This document shows, piece by piece, positions 7,139 through 15,585 of a stretch of 38,380 nucleotides of DNA. Numbering within the stretch: position 1 is the first letter of the stretch; each line of letters opens with the position of its first letter. The stretch spans positions 1 to 38,380 of the forward strand of contig CALWAW010000064.1 in assembly GCA_944375845.1 (NCBI GenBank), in the 5' to 3' direction. Made by a program: the position numbers and the translations under genes. The notes under the pieces are model-generated. The model searched no databases. It was not told the DNA's origin and saw only the letters and a program-made list of their open reading frames with translations. The DNA is from an uncultured Lachnospiraceae bacterium. GTDB lineage: Bacteria; Bacillota; Clostridia; Lachnospirales; Lachnospiraceae.

Positions 7139-7144
7139 AGTATA
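7139..7144 (-). promoter_or_regulatory. Extended -10 promoter of the nitroreductase gene
   Basis: TATACT on the minus strand is preceded by TGG, giving an extended -10 (TGN-TATACT) about 30 bases before the start codon. No good -35 box is present, which is common with an extended -10. Confidence 0.5.
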
Positions 7145-7166
7145 CCACAGCTGCGCAACATTTTCA

Positions 7167-7195
7167 TTGAGTTTTATGCGCCTCTGCCTTATAAT
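7167..7195 (+). promoter_or_regulatory. sigma-A promoter of the zinc-ribbon/NYN gene pair
   Basis: TTGAGT (7167-7172), 17 bases, TATAAT (7190-7195), about 35 bases before the ATG at 7230. It is back to back with the nitroreductase promoter. Confidence 0.7.
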
Positions 7196-7229
7196 ATCTT
7201 TAAAAAGTCAAAGGAAGGACAGTCATCTC

Positions 7230-7871
7230 ATGTATTGCACCACCTGCGGAAAGGAGCTCCCCGACGGCGCCCTGGCCTGCGATGAATGCGGGACCAGGTT
7301 CACCCCCGGGGGAGATACCATAGAAGAACCGAAAACAGAACAAGGCAGCGAAAAAGCGGCGGACGCGGAGGGCGGTCATCGTCCCTATATGGACTACAAG
7401 CCCTTTTCCGGCGCGAACGGCCCCGGCTGCGCGCAAAACGGAAGCGGCGGCGAGGGCGGCTCCGGTTATGCCCAGGGCGGAAACGGCGGCTCTTATTATT
7501 CGCAGAGCGAGAGCGGCGCGAGCGGCTCCTACAATGCCCAAAGCAGCGGCGCCTACGATTACAGCGACCCTGACGCAGGCAGCCGGAGAGGCTGGGAACA
7601 GTACGAGCCCGCGCCTCCTGACCGTATGGGCACTGCCATCGGCGGCTTCACCGTGGGTCTCATTGCCCTCTGCTCCTGCTGTGTGCCGTTTTTCAGCGTT
7701 CCCCTGGGGATTATCGGCCTGATTTTGAGCATATTGGGATTCCAGTCCTCTTACCGCGGGCTGGCCATTGCCGGGATCGTGCTCTCCGCCCTCTCCCTGG
7801 CCTTCGGCATCCTGCTTCTGCTTCTGTCCATCATGGACGGAGTCGGTTTCCGATACTACTGGTACTATTAA
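7230..7871 (+). CDS. Zinc-ribbon protein with Gly/Ser-rich linker and two-helix membrane domain (DUF4190-like)
   Basis: The 213-aa product starts with a zinc ribbon (CTTCGKELPDG then CDECG, two CxxC pairs in the first 22 residues). A roughly 85-residue low-complexity linker rich in Gly, Ser, Tyr, Gln and Asn follows. The C-terminal membrane domain has two long hydrophobic helices separated by SSYRGLAIAG, as in DUF4190-like proteins, and ends in an aromatic tail. Function is unknown; such proteins may anchor complexes at the membrane. The start at 7230 follows AAGGAAGG and keeps the zinc ribbon at the N-terminus, as usual. The NYN gene follows 17 bases later, suggesting co-transcription. A longer in-frame N-terminus would overlap the divergent promoters. 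Confidence 0.78.
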   Translation: MYCTTCGKELPDGALACDECGTRFTPGGDTIEEPKTEQGSEKAADAEGGHRPYMDYKPFSGANGPGCAQNGSGGEGGSGYAQGGNGGSYYSQSESGASGSYNAQSSGAYDYSDPDAGSRRGWEQYEPAPPDRMGTAIGGFTVGLIALCSCCVPFFSVPLGIIGLILSILGFQSSYRGLAIAGIVLSALSLAFGILLLLLSIMDGVGFRYYWYY

Positions 7872-7888
7872 CACAGAAAAGGAGAGTT

Positions 7889-8683
7889 ATGGACAAGGAA
7901 CTGAAATTTGCGATCCTCATCGACGCGGACAACATCTCTGAAAAATACATCAAGATCATCCTGGATGAAACCGCCAAAAGCGGGATCGCCACCTATAAGC
8001 GGATCTACGGCGACTGGACCAATTCCCAGCTGGATTCCTGGAAAAAGGTCCTTTTGGACAACTCTATCATCCCGATCCAGCAGTTCGGCTACACAACGGG
8101 AAAGAGCTCCACAGACTCCGCCATGATCATCGACGCCATGGATATCCTGTATTCCGGGACTGTGGACGGCTTCTGCCTGGCCTCCTCGGACAGCGACTTT
8201 ACCAGGCTGGCCGCAAGGCTCAGGGAATCGGGAATGCAGGTGATCGGCATGGGCGAGAGCAAGACCCCCAAGCCCTTTATCTCAGCCTGCAACCAGTTCA
8301 AATATCTGGACATTCTTTTTTCCACGCAGAAGGAGGAAAGCGCTCCCGCGGCCGAACCGGAGGAGGAGCAGGCGCCCGCCTCGGTGAAAAAGGAAAAGAG
8401 CCCCGCCAAAAAGGCGAAGCCCCAGACAAATCTGAAAACCATCAAAAAGGCGATCCTCTCCCTGGTGGAGGAGTGTTCCGACGACGACGGCTGGATTTTT
8501 TCCGCGGAGCTGGGAAACCAGCTGGCAAAGCGGTTCCCCGATTTCGACGTGAGAAACTTCGGCTTCTCCAAGTTCACGCCCTTCATCAGCTCCCTGGGCC
8601 TGTTTGAGATCAAGCGGAACCAGGCCAGCTCCAACAGCAACGTCCAGCTCGTCTATTTCAAGCTGAAGGATAAAAAAAGATAA
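7889..8683 (+). CDS. NYN-domain ribonuclease-like protein with C-terminal OST-HTH/LOTUS domain
   Basis: The 264-aa protein has an N-terminal NYN (PIN-like) nuclease domain, with acidic residues in LIDADN (residues 10-15), TDSAMIIDAMD, and ASSDSDFTRLAARLRE. A lysine/alanine/proline-rich linker (about 150-178) follows. The C-terminal OST-HTH/LOTUS domain (about 185-255) shows DDDGWIFSAELGNQL and FGFSKFTPFISSLGLFEI. In characterised relatives NYN domains cleave RNA using Mg2+, and LOTUS domains bind RNA, often G-quadruplex RNA. RNA processing or decay is therefore a reasonable inference. It follows the zinc-ribbon membrane gene in the same orientation with a good ribosome-binding site (AAAAGGAGAG). 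Confidence 0.88.
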   Translation: MDKELKFAILIDADNISEKYIKIILDETAKSGIATYKRIYGDWTNSQLDSWKKVLLDNSIIPIQQFGYTTGKSSTDSAMIIDAMDILYSGTVDGFCLASSDSDFTRLAARLRESGMQVIGMGESKTPKPFISACNQFKYLDILFSTQKEESAPAAEPEEEQAPASVKKEKSPAKKAKPQTNLKTIKKAILSLVEECSDDDGWIFSAELGNQLAKRFPDFDVRNFGFSKFTPFISSLGLFEIKRNQASSNSNVQLVYFKLKDKKR

Positions 8684-8703
8684 CGGGCCGTTTTCACGGC
8701 CCG
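8684..8703 (-). terminator. Intrinsic terminator of the aldehyde dehydrogenase gene
   Basis: CGGGCCGT (8684-8691) pairs perfectly with ACGGCCCG (8696-8703) around TTTC. On the minus strand it is followed by TTATC and seven T residues, a classic terminator for the gene at 8726-10096. In the plus direction the hairpin could act weakly for the NYN gene. Confidence 0.8.
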
Positions 8704-8725
8704 GATGGAGCTTACGGCTGCCCGG

Positions 8726-10096
8726 TCACTTTAAGAAGAACCGGAGCAGCCTTTCTTTTGCTTTTGTATAAGGCTGATAGCGGATCGGCATATCGATCCA
8801 GTTGTATTTCTTTACAATGCTCTTTTCGTGGCTGAAGGTCTCAAAGCTTTTTCTTCCGTGATAGCTTCCCATACCGCTGTTTCCCACTCCGCCAAAGCCC
8901 ATGCGGGAGGTGGCCAGGTGGATGATCGTATCGTTTACGCATCCGCCGCCGAAGCTCAGCGAGCAAAGAAGCCGCTTTTCCACCGCTTTGTCCTTTGTGA
9001 AAATATAGCAGGCCAGGGGCTTCTCCCGCTCCTGTACAAACTGCTCCGCCTCACGGATCTCACGGAAGGTCAGCACCGGCAGGATGGGGCCGAAGATCTC
9101 CTCCTGCATGACCGCCTCCTCAGGCTTCACTCCGTCCAACACCGTGGGAGCGATCTTTAAGGTCTCCGGGTCGGCTCCGCCGCCCATTCTGAGAGTCCCG
9201 CACTTCATAAGGCCCATGAGCCTGTCAAAATGCTTCTGGTTGATGATCTTCGGATAATCGGGATTTTCCAGAGGCTTTTCCCCCAGCATCTCCCTGACGG
9301 ACTGTTCAAAATAAGCGAGGAACCGGTCCTTTACCCCTTCCTCGATCAGAAGATAATCCGGGGCCACGCAGGTCTGCCCGCCGTTCAGATATTTTCCGAA
9401 GGCCAGCCTCCTTGCCGCCACCTTAAGATCCGCGGTATGATCGACAATGCAGGGGCTTTTTCCGCCCAGCTCCAGCGTTACGGGAGTCAGAAAGCGGGAT
9501 GCCTTCTCCATGACCAGCTTTCCCACCGTCACGCCGCCGGTAAAAAAGATATAGTCAAATCTCTGCTCCAGAAGGGCCGTATTCTCTGCACGGCCGCCCT
9601 CCACCACAGCCACGTATTCCGGCGGGAATATGGCCTCGCACAGCTCTTTTATGGCCGCGGACGTGGCAGGCGCGTAGGCGGACGGCTTCAGCACGCAGCA
9701 GTTTCCCGCCGCGATGGCGCCCACCAACGGCTCCATGCAGAGCATAAAGGGGTAATTCCAGGGAGACATGATAAGCGTCACCCCATAGGGCTCATTCACC
9801 GAAAAGCTCCTGCCGTGAAACTGCGCCAGGGGCGTTATGTGCCGCCTCGGCTTTGCAAACCCCTTTAAGTGCTTTTTCATATAGGAAAGCTCTGAAAGGG
9901 TCAGTCCGGTCTCCGTCATATAGGACTCAAAGCCGGATTTGTTCAGATCTTTTTTCAGTGCTTCGTGAAGCCTGTCCTCCCGGGCCTTAATCTCCCGCTC
10001 CAGCCGCCTGAGGGCCTCCAGGCGAAAGGCCACGGGCTTTGTGGCCCCTGTGGCAAAATATTCCCGCTGTTTTTTTATAAGCTCCTGAATCTCCAC
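8726..10096 (-). CDS. NAD(P)-dependent aldehyde dehydrogenase, class 3 type
   Basis: The protein (456 aa, normal for ALDH3-like enzymes) oxidises aldehydes to acids. Motifs: SPWNYP with N114, the general base E209 in TLELGGKSP, and the catalytic cysteine C243 in NGGQTCVAPDY. The C-terminus (SFETFSHEKSIVKK) is typical of this class. The start is GTG at 10094-10096, one base after the yjbQ stop, with GGAGGG nine bases upstream, so translation is probably coupled. It ends the transcription unit coming from rho/prfA, at the terminator 8684-8703. The substrate cannot be told from the sequence; fatty or aromatic aldehydes are usual for class 3. Confidence 0.92.
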   Translation of the reverse strand: MEIQELIKKQREYFATGATKPVAFRLEALRRLEREIKAREDRLHEALKKDLNKSGFESYMTETGLTLSELSYMKKHLKGFAKPRRHITPLAQFHGRSFSVNEPYGVTLIMSPWNYPFMLCMEPLVGAIAAGNCCVLKPSAYAPATSAAIKELCEAIFPPEYVAVVEGGRAENTALLEQRFDYIFFTGGVTVGKLVMEKASRFLTPVTLELGGKSPCIVDHTADLKVAARRLAFGKYLNGGQTCVAPDYLLIEEGVKDRFLAYFEQSVREMLGEKPLENPDYPKIINQKHFDRLMGLMKCGTLRMGGGADPETLKIAPTVLDGVKPEEAVMQEEIFGPILPVLTFREIREAEQFVQEREKPLACYIFTKDKAVEKRLLCSLSFGGGCVNDTIIHLATSRMGFGGVGNSGMGSYHGRKSFETFSHEKSIVKKYNWIDMPIRYQPYTKAKERLLRFFLK

Positions 10097-10097
10097 G

Positions 10098-10502
10098 TCA
10101 ACCCTCCATCACCTTCACGTAAAAGGTCCTCTGCCTGGGGCCGTCAAATTCGCACAGGTAAAGGTCCTGCCACACGCCCAGGATCATCTCGCCCTCGTCC
10201 AGAATCAGCGTCACGGAAGCGCCCATTAAGGACGCCTTCACGTGGGCGTGGGAATTTCCCTCGTAGTGGCGGTAGCGGATATCCTTCGCCGGATACGTAT
10301 GCTCCAGGGCGTACAGCATATCCTGCACCACGTCGGGATCCGCGTTCTCATTGATGGTCAGCCCCGCCGTGGTATGGGGACAGTGCACCACCACGATGCC
10401 GTTCTTTATGCCGCTCTCCAGGATATCTTTCTTTACAGTTTCTGTGATCTTCACCATGCCTCTGCGTTCTGAGATGATTACGTTATGCTTGAATAAATTC
10501 AC
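10098..10502 (-). CDS. yjbQ: YjbQ / UPF0047 family protein
   Basis: The 134-aa protein matches the YjbQ (UPF0047) family, with HCPHTTAGLTINENADPDV in the middle and YRHYEGNSHAHVKASLMG and LILDEGEMILGVWQ after it. These carry the conserved histidines and acidic residues that bind metal in the trimeric fold. A secondary thiamine-phosphate synthase activity is reported for the family, but its real role is unsettled. The start is GTG (10500-10502), overlapping the stop of the zinc-ribbon gene (ATGTGA), so it is translationally coupled. Length is normal. Confidence 0.9.
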   Translation of the reverse strand: MNLFKHNVIISERRGMVKITETVKKDILESGIKNGIVVVHCPHTTAGLTINENADPDVVQDMLYALEHTYPAKDIRYRHYEGNSHAHVKASLMGASVTLILDEGEMILGVWQDLYLCEFDGPRQRTFYVKVMEG

Positions 10503-10693
10503 ATAAATCCCTCCTTACGGCGCATCCAGGCAGCGGCCGCCTGCTCCCGCTCCCGGGGCTCAAGCTCCACCCACCTCGTATAGGGAATTCCCATTTCCTC
10601 CATGGGGACGCCGCATTTAAGGCAGTCTGCCTGTCTGTACTTTGAAACGATCCTGACGCTCCCGCACCGGGGGCAGATAAATACACGAATCAC
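10499..10693 (-). CDS. 64-aa zinc-ribbon miniprotein
   Basis: The product has two CxxC pairs (CPRCG at residues 7-11, CLKCG at 24-28) forming a small zinc ribbon like those of RNA polymerase subunit M or rubredoxin-type knuckles. A charged tail rich in Glu, Arg and Ala follows. No catalytic residues are evident. The start is GTG (10691-10693) with AAAGGA about seven bases before it. It lies about 20 bases after prfA and overlaps yjbQ by four bases, so it belongs to that operon. Function unknown; a link to translation or transcription is only suggested by neighbours. Confidence 0.75.
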   Translation of the reverse strand: MIRVFICPRCGSVRIVSKYRQADCLKCGVPMEEMGIPYTRWVELEPREREQAAAAWMRRKEGFM

Positions 10694-10716
10694 GGCCTGT
10701 CCTTTACAAAAATATT

Positions 10717-11787
10717 TTATTCTCCCAGCTTCGCCAGCTTTGCCGCCTGATCCGCCGCGATGCAGGCGTCGATGATCTCCTGGATATCCCCGTCAAGGAT
10801 CTTGTCCAGCTTATAGAGGGTAAGGCCGATCCTGTGATCCGTGACCCTCCCCTGGGGGAAATTATAGGTCCGGATCTTTTCTGAGCGGTCTCCCGTGCCG
10901 ATCTGGCTCCTTCTGGCCTCGGCCTCGGCGTCATGGGCCTTCTGGCATTCCAGATCATAAAGCTTGGCCCTGAGAAGGGCGAAGGCCTTCGCCTTATTCT
11001 GGAGCTGGGATTTTTCTGTCTGGCTGTAGACCACGATTCCCGTGGGAAAATGGGTCAGCCGCACGGCGGAGTCTGTGGTGTTTACGCACTGTCCGCCGTT
11101 TCCGGAAGCTCTCATCACGTCAATGCGGATATCCTTTTCATCGATCTGCACATCCACGTCCTCCGCCTCCGGCATCACTGCCACGGTGACGGTGGAGGTG
11201 TGGATCCTGCCGCCGGATTCCGTCTCCGGCACCCGCTGTACCCGGTGGACGCCGGATTCATATTTCATGATGGAATAAACGCCCTGGCCCTTCAGCATGA
11301 ACGTCACGCTCTTCATGCCGCCGATCCCGATCTCGTCCGCCTCCATAAGCTCCAGCTTCCACCTTCTCTGCTCCGCGTAGTGGGCGTACATCCTGTATAT
11401 CTCCGCCGCAAACAGGGCCGCCTCATCACCGCCCGCGCCCGCGCGGATCTCCACGATCACGTTTTTGTCATCGTTGGGATCCTTGGGCAGAAGAAGCACC
11501 TTCAGGCGTTTTTCCATCTCCCCGGTCTTTTCCCTGGCAGAGGAAAGCTCCTCCTTGAGCATTTCGCGCATTTCCTCGTCGCGCTCCTCCTCCAGCATGG
11601 AAAGGCTGTCCTCCGCGTCCTGCTTTGCCGCCTTATATTCCCTGTAGGCCTCCACCACGGGAGCAAGCTCCGTCTGCTCCTTCATCAGCTTCCGGAACCT
11701 GTTCTGATCCTCCACCACATGCGGGTCGTTGAGCTCCTGCAAAAGCTCCTCAAAGCGAACCAGCATATCATCCAGCCTGTCAAACAT
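10717..11787 (-). CDS. prfA: Peptide chain release factor 1
   Basis: RF1 recognises UAA and UAG stop codons and triggers release of the finished peptide. The 356-aa product contains the GGQ peptidyl-hydrolysis motif in [18 protein letters not shown], the surrounding domain [21 protein letters not shown], and the C-terminal [16 protein letters not shown] take the ATG at 11785-11787 (MFDRLDDM) as start because AGGAGG lies at ideal distance; the ATG six bases upstream touches the Shine-Dalgarno. It lies 15 bases after prmC, whose product methylates the GGQ glutamine, a conserved pairing. Confidence 0.97.
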   Translation of the reverse strand: MFDRLDDMLVRFEELLQELNDPHVVEDQNRFRKLMKEQTELAPVVEAYREYKAAKQDAEDSLSMLEEERDEEMREMLKEELSSAREKTGEMEKRLKVLLLPKDPNDDKNVIVEIRAGAGGDEAALFAAEIYRMYAHYAEQRRWKLELMEADEIGIGGMKSVTFMLKGQGVYSIMKYESGVHRVQRVPETESGGRIHTSTVTVAVMPEAEDVDVQIDEKDIRIDVMRASGNGGQCVNTTDSAVRLTHFPTGIVVYSQTEKSQLQNKAKAFALLRAKLYDLECQKAHDAEAEARRSQIGTGDRSEKIRTYNFPQGRVTDHRIGLTLYKLDKILDGDIQEIIDACIAADQAAKLAKLGE

Positions 11788-11802
11788 GAGCATCCTCCTT
11801 GT

Positions 11803-12678
11803 TTATTCCAAAGGCGGGAGCGCCGCCCGGATTACCCGGTCCTTTCCCGCCAGATCCCTTTTTACGGTTATATCGGTAAAGCCGCCGTCCTTTAAGAGCG
11901 CCGAAACGGCCTCCGCCTGATCCCAGCCGATCTCCAGCCACAAAACGCCGCCAGGCTCAAGAAACGCGGGCGACCGGTCCGCGATCCGCCTGTAAAAATC
12001 CAGCCCGTCACTTCCGCCGTCCAGCGCCAGCCTGGGCTCATGATCCCGCACCTCCGGCGAGAGCTCTTCAATGACCGCCGGCGGGATATAAGGCGGATTG
12101 GAAACGATCACATGGAAACGCTGCCCGGAAAGGCTCTCAAAAAGATCGCTTCGCACGGTCCTGCACCGGTCCCCGCAGCCTAAACGGCGGATGTTTTCGT
12201 CCGCCACAAAAAGGGCTTCGGGTGAAATATCGCTTAAGACCACCTGGAGCTGCGAATGCCCCCCGCGTCCAAGGAGAACCGCCAGGCTGATGCCGATGCA
12301 GCCCGACCCGGTGCAAAGGTCCAATATCCGCAAGGGACCGTCTTTTCTTTTTTCTTTCTCCCGGATCACGGCCTCCGCCAGGATCTCGGTATCCTGCCTG
12401 GGAATCAGCACATGGCTGTCCACAAAAAACGAAAGCCCCATAAATTCCTGGGTTCCCAGAAGCTGCTGGAGGGGGATCCGCTTTCCCCGGCGGCCCACAA
12501 GCTCCAGGAAGGCCCCTGCCTCCCCGGCCGGCGCTTCCTCGCCCATGCGCATCAGATACCTGGCCCGGTCTATGTGAAAGCAATGGGAGAACAGATACCA
12601 GGCGTCGGCCCTGCTCTCCTCTACGCCGCAGGCGGAGAGGGCCGCCTCTGCCTGCCGCAGAATCTCCACATACTTCAT
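11803..12678 (-). CDS. prmC: Release-factor glutamine methyltransferase
   Basis: PrmC uses S-adenosylmethionine to methylate the glutamine of the GGQ motif in release factors. In 291 aa it has an N-terminal helical domain (to about residue 75), the segment IPRQDTEIL, the SAM-binding ILDLCTGSGCIGISLA, and the active-site NPPYIP. The start ATG is directly against the stop of yqhQ (zero spacing). prfA follows 15 bases later, so enzyme and substrate are made together. Confidence 0.96.
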   Translation of the reverse strand: MKYVEILRQAEAALSACGVEESRADAWYLFSHCFHIDRARYLMRMGEEAPAGEAGAFLELVGRRGKRIPLQQLLGTQEFMGLSFFVDSHVLIPRQDTEILAEAVIREKEKRKDGPLRILDLCTGSGCIGISLAVLLGRGGHSQLQVVLSDISPEALFVADENIRRLGCGDRCRTVRSDLFESLSGQRFHVIVSNPPYIPPAVIEELSPEVRDHEPRLALDGGSDGLDFYRRIADRSPAFLEPGGVLWLEIGWDQAEAVSALLKDGGFTDITVKRDLAGKDRVIRAALPPLE

Positions 12679-13593
12679 CTATGAAAACTTCTTTCCAAAT
12701 TCCTTTTCCTCGTAGGCCTTCCAGTCAAAGACCTCCTCCACGGAACGGATCCCCACCTCGATCATCTCGTCGTCCGGCTCCCTGGTGGTGAGGCCCTGGA
12801 GCATAAGCCCGGGCTTGCTGATCAGGTTGACGAGCCAGTTGTCGCTGCGGCCGGCCAGCCGCAGGATCTCGTAGGATATTCCCGCGATCACCGGGATCAG
12901 AAGGATCCGCAGAAGGATCTTCAGCCACACGATGTCCACCTGGATCACCATGGAAAACAGGATGCTCACCAGAATCACGAACAAAAGAAAGCTGGTGCCG
13001 CACCGCTTGTGGCGCTTGGAGCTTTTCCGCACGTTTTCCACCGTCAGCTCCAGACCGTGCTCGATGCAGTTGATGCACTTATGCTCCGCCCCGTGATACA
13101 TGAATACCCGGTGGATATCCTTCATAAGGGAGATCAGCAGCACATATCCGATAAAGATCACAAGACGGATCACGCCTTCGACGAAGCCCATAAGGGCCCT
13201 TGAATGGATAAAGCCCCTAAACAGGGTGGAAAGAAACATGGGAAGCGCCACGAAGATCCCAAGGGCCAGCACCACCGCCAGCACCATGGTAAAGCCCATG
13301 ATGACGCTCTCCTTCTTCTTTGCCTTCTCGTCCTTCTCTTCTTCCTCTTCCTCGTAGAAGCTGGCGGAGTAGTTCAGAATCTTCATGCCCAGCTTCAGGG
13401 AATCTATGAAATTAAAAACCCCTCTCACAAAAGGGATGTTCAGTTTTTTGTGCTTATCCAGGAAGCTGCTCCACTGCTCCTTCATAACCTGGATCTGCCC
13501 GTTGGGCTTCCTGACCGCCACGGCGTAGACGTCCTGATTGCGCATCATAACGCCTTCAATCACCGCCTGGCCGCCGATTCCTGATGATTTCAT
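12679..13593 (-). CDS. yqhQ: DUF1385 / YqhQ family membrane protein
   Basis: The 304-aa product opens with GIGGQAVIEGVMMRN, the DUF1385 signature, and has MYHGAEHKCINCIEHG in the middle. A cluster of acidic and lysine residues (EEEEEEKDEKAKKKE) precedes at least four membrane helices. The family is described as possibly metal-dependent, but its role is unknown. The start at 13591-13593 (MKSSGIGGQAV) has the strong ribosome-binding site AGGAGGG; the longer upstream frame starts inside the rpmE terminator region. It lies between rpmE and prmC, a conserved Clostridia arrangement. Confidence 0.92.
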   Translation of the reverse strand: MKSSGIGGQAVIEGVMMRNQDVYAVAVRKPNGQIQVMKEQWSSFLDKHKKLNIPFVRGVFNFIDSLKLGMKILNYSASFYEEEEEEKDEKAKKKESVIMGFTMVLAVVLALGIFVALPMFLSTLFRGFIHSRALMGFVEGVIRLVIFIGYVLLISLMKDIHRVFMYHGAEHKCINCIEHGLELTVENVRKSSKRHKRCGTSFLLFVILVSILFSMVIQVDIVWLKILLRILLIPVIAGISYEILRLAGRSDNWLVNLISKPGLMLQGLTTREPDDEMIEVGIRSVEEVFDWKAYEEKEFGKKFS

Positions 13594-13633
13594 CCTTCCC
13601 TCCTCTCTGAGACAGGGAAAACTCCCGTGAAAC

Positions 13634-13668
13634 AAAAAGGCTGCTGTCCCTATTTTCGGAACGCAGCC
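13634..13668 (-). terminator. Intrinsic terminator after rpmE
   Basis: GGCTGC (13639-13644) pairs with GCAGCC (13663-13668), and the stem extends inward through GTTCC/GGGAC with one bulge. On the minus strand it is followed by TTTTTGTTT. It should reduce read-through from rpmE into yqhQ. Confidence 0.8.
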
Positions 13669-13686
13669 TCATTTCTGTACGATGCC

Positions 13687-13896
13687 TTATTTCTCTGTGT
13701 TCATGCCGTACTTACGGTTGAACTTCTCAATACGTCCCCTTGCAGCGGCAGCCTTCTGCTGTCCAGTGTAGAACGGATGGCACTTTGAGCAAATCTCAAC
13801 GTGAATGTCGCCCTTGGTGGAGCCGGTCACGAACTCATTGCCGCAGTTGCAAACAACCTTTGCCTGATGATATTCAGGATGGATACCCTCTTTCAT
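13687..13896 (-). CDS. rpmE: 50S ribosomal protein L31, zinc-binding form
   Basis: L31 bridges the large and small ribosomal subunits. The 69-aa product starts [16 protein letters not shown] and has four zinc-ligand cysteines (C16, C18, C36, C39 in CNCG and [10 protein letters not shown]), so it is the C+ form rather than the zinc-independent YtiA type. The start at 13894-13896 follows GAGAGGTG; an upstream frame would add seven residues. It has its own promoter between rho and rpmE and its own terminator. Confidence 0.97.
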   Translation of the reverse strand: MKEGIHPEYHQAKVVCNCGNEFVTGSTKGDIHVEICSKCHPFYTGQQKAAAARGRIEKFNRKYGMNTEK

Positions 13897-13924
13897 GTCT
13901 TTCACCTCTCTTACCACTATTTCT

Positions 13925-13948
13925 ATGGCCAGACGCCTGCGCGTCCAT
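13925..13948 (-). promoter_or_regulatory. Hairpin in the rpmE 5' leader, possible L31 autoregulatory element
   Basis: On the minus strand ATGG-ACGC-GCAG-GCGT-CTGG-CCAT forms a stem with inner ACGC/GCGT and outer ATGG/CCAT pairs, about 30 bases before the rpmE start. L31 leader RNAs are known in Firmicutes; whether this hairpin belongs to that class needs a covariance-model search. Confidence 0.35.
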
Positions 13949-13973
13949 CATTTTTTCTAAAACAGCGAACATT

Positions 13974-14002
13974 ATTATAACATAGGGATTGGGTTAATGC
14001 AA
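13974..14002 (-). promoter_or_regulatory. sigma-A promoter of rpmE
   Basis: TTGCAT (13997-14002), 17 bases, TATAAT (13974-13979) on the minus strand, with TGT in front of the -10 (extended). The -35 box lies about ten bases past the rho stop codon, and no rho terminator hairpin is seen before it. Confidence 0.78.
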
Positions 14003-14011
14003 GTGTTTTTG

Positions 14012-15400
14012 TTATATTTTCATTTTCTCCACCATGGCCATGAACTCTCTGTTGTTCCTGGTATGGCGGAACAGATCCAGGATGCGCTCCACAGCCTCAT
14101 CGGCCTTAAGGCCGTTCGTGGCCTTTCTTACAATTTCCACGGCGTGCTGCTCCTCCGGAGTCAGAAGAAGGTCATCTCTTCTGGTACCGGATTTAAGGAT
14201 ATCGATAGCCGGGAAGATCCGTTTTTCCGAGAGCTTTCTGTTGAGCATCAGCTCCATGTTTCCGGTTCCCTTGAATTCCTCAAAGATCACATCATCCATC
14301 CTGCTGCCCGTCTCCACCAGCGCCGTGGCTAAAATTGTCAGGCTTCCGCCCTCGCGCATATTACGCGCCGCTCCGAAGAACCGCTTGGGCATGTGAAGAG
14401 CCGCCGGGTCCAGGCCGCCGGAAAGCGTCCTTCCGCTGGGCGCCACAGTCAGATTATAGGCCCTGGCCAGACGGGTGATGCTGTCCAGAAGGATCATCAC
14501 ATCCCTGCCATGCTCCACCAGGCGCTTTGCCCGCTCCAGCACCATTTCTGAAACCCGCTTATGATGCTCAGGAAGCTCGTCAAAGGTAGAGTAGATCACT
14601 TCCACATTGGGGCCTTCTATGGACTCCTTGATATCTGTCACCTCTTCAGGCCGCTCGTCAATCAGCAGAATGATCAGATGCATATCTTTATGGTTCACTG
14701 TCACCGCCTTGGCGATCTGCTTAAGAAGGGTTGTCTTTCCCGCCTTGGGCTGGGAGGCGATCATGCCCCTCTGCCCCTTTCCGATGGGGGACAGGATATC
14801 TACGATTCTCATGGCAGCGCTCCCTCCCGGCGTTTCCAGATGAATGCGCTCGTTGGGAAAGACCGGCGTCAGATCCTCAAAATTCGGCCGCCGCTCCGCC
14901 ACGCCCAGGGGGAGCCCGTTTATCATTGACACATATAAAAGAGCCGCAAACTTTTCAGCGCTGCTCTTGATCCGTTTGCTCCCGCTGACAATATCGCCTG
15001 TCTTTAAATTAAACCGCCGGATCTGAGAGGGCGATACGTAAACATCGTCGTCTCCCGGCATATAATTTTCGCAGCGGATGAAGCCGAAGCCATCGGGCAT
15101 TACCTCCAGGATCCCGTTTGCCGGTATTCCGCTGTCTAAATTCTGGAGATCCTCCGGATTGATATTGGGAGCAATTGACTGATTCAGATTTTTTACGCTC
15201 TGCTGGCGTCCCTGCTGGCTGCGGGCCTCCTCCTGCCTGACGGTGCGCGCGGGCTTCGCCTTTTCTTCCCGTTCCTTTCCCGCTTCCAGGATATTCCCGA
15301 TAAGCTCAGCCTTTCTCTGCCCCGTCACATTCCTGATTCCCAAATCCCTGCCGATCTGACGAAGCTGTGCCAAAGGCAGAGTCTCCAGCTTTTCTTTCAT
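14012..15400 (-). CDS. rho: Transcription termination factor Rho
   Basis: Rho is the hexameric RNA helicase that terminates transcription on unstructured RNA. The 462-aa product has a Rho N-domain ([15 protein letters not shown]), a short basic and Gln-rich insert (about 50-80), the RNA-binding cold-shock-like domain ([23 protein letters not shown]), and a RecA-type ATPase with Walker [23 protein letters not shown] and the R-loop segment ([11 protein letters not shown]) follow. The start at 15400 has AAAAGGAG upstream. It precedes rpmE, as in other Clostridia and Bacilli, and diverges from the DUF4364 gene. Confidence 0.97.
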   Translation of the reverse strand: MKEKLETLPLAQLRQIGRDLGIRNVTGQRKAELIGNILEAGKEREEKAKPARTVRQEEARSQQGRQQSVKNLNQSIAPNINPEDLQNLDSGIPANGILEVMPDGFGFIRCENYMPGDDDVYVSPSQIRRFNLKTGDIVSGSKRIKSSAEKFAALLYVSMINGLPLGVAERRPNFEDLTPVFPNERIHLETPGGSAAMRIVDILSPIGKGQRGMIASQPKAGKTTLLKQIAKAVTVNHKDMHLIILLIDERPEEVTDIKESIEGPNVEVIYSTFDELPEHHKRVSEMVLERAKRLVEHGRDVMILLDSITRLARAYNLTVAPSGRTLSGGLDPAALHMPKRFFGAARNMREGGSLTILATALVETGSRMDDVIFEEFKGTGNMELMLNRKLSEKRIFPAIDILKSGTRRDDLLLTPEEQHAVEIVRKATNGLKADEAVERILDLFRHTRNNREFMAMVEKMKI

Positions 15401-15435
15401 ATATTCTCCTTTTAACCAACTGTTCTGTGGGATAA

Positions 15436-15466
15436 ACGCCTCGAAAAAGCGGCGTACCAGATTATA
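15436..15466 (-). promoter_or_regulatory. rho promoter (-10) and leader hairpin
   Basis: TATAAT lies at 15461-15466 on the minus strand; its -35 region is weak. Downstream, ACGCC/GGCGT (15436-15440 with 15451-15455) forms a small hairpin in the rho leader. rho is autoregulated in many bacteria, but nothing here proves attenuation. Confidence 0.4.
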
Positions 15467-15507
15467 AAACTCTAATCAATATAACACAGCCGCCCCAAAT
15501 TTACAAC

Positions 15508-15536
15508 TTGATTTCATTTTATAAAATTGGTATGAT
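15508..15536 (+). promoter_or_regulatory. sigma-A promoter of the DUF4364 gene
   Basis: TTGATT (15508-15513), 17 bases, TATGAT (15531-15536), with TGG before the -10 (extended). The start codon is 50 bases further, preceded by GGAGGAGG. Confidence 0.7.
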
Positions 15537-15585
15537 TAACAAAGAAGTTTTCCGATTCTTTCCGTCGGAGGAGGTATAAAAACGT

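Noticed and set aside
11788-11793. Start of prfA at the upstream ATG
   Set aside because: That ATG touches the Shine-Dalgarno; the next ATG six bases on has proper spacing and the conserved MFDRL start.
10933-11895. A 320-codon plus-strand frame opposite prfA
   Set aside because: Shadow of prfA; no ribosome-binding site or recognisable domain.
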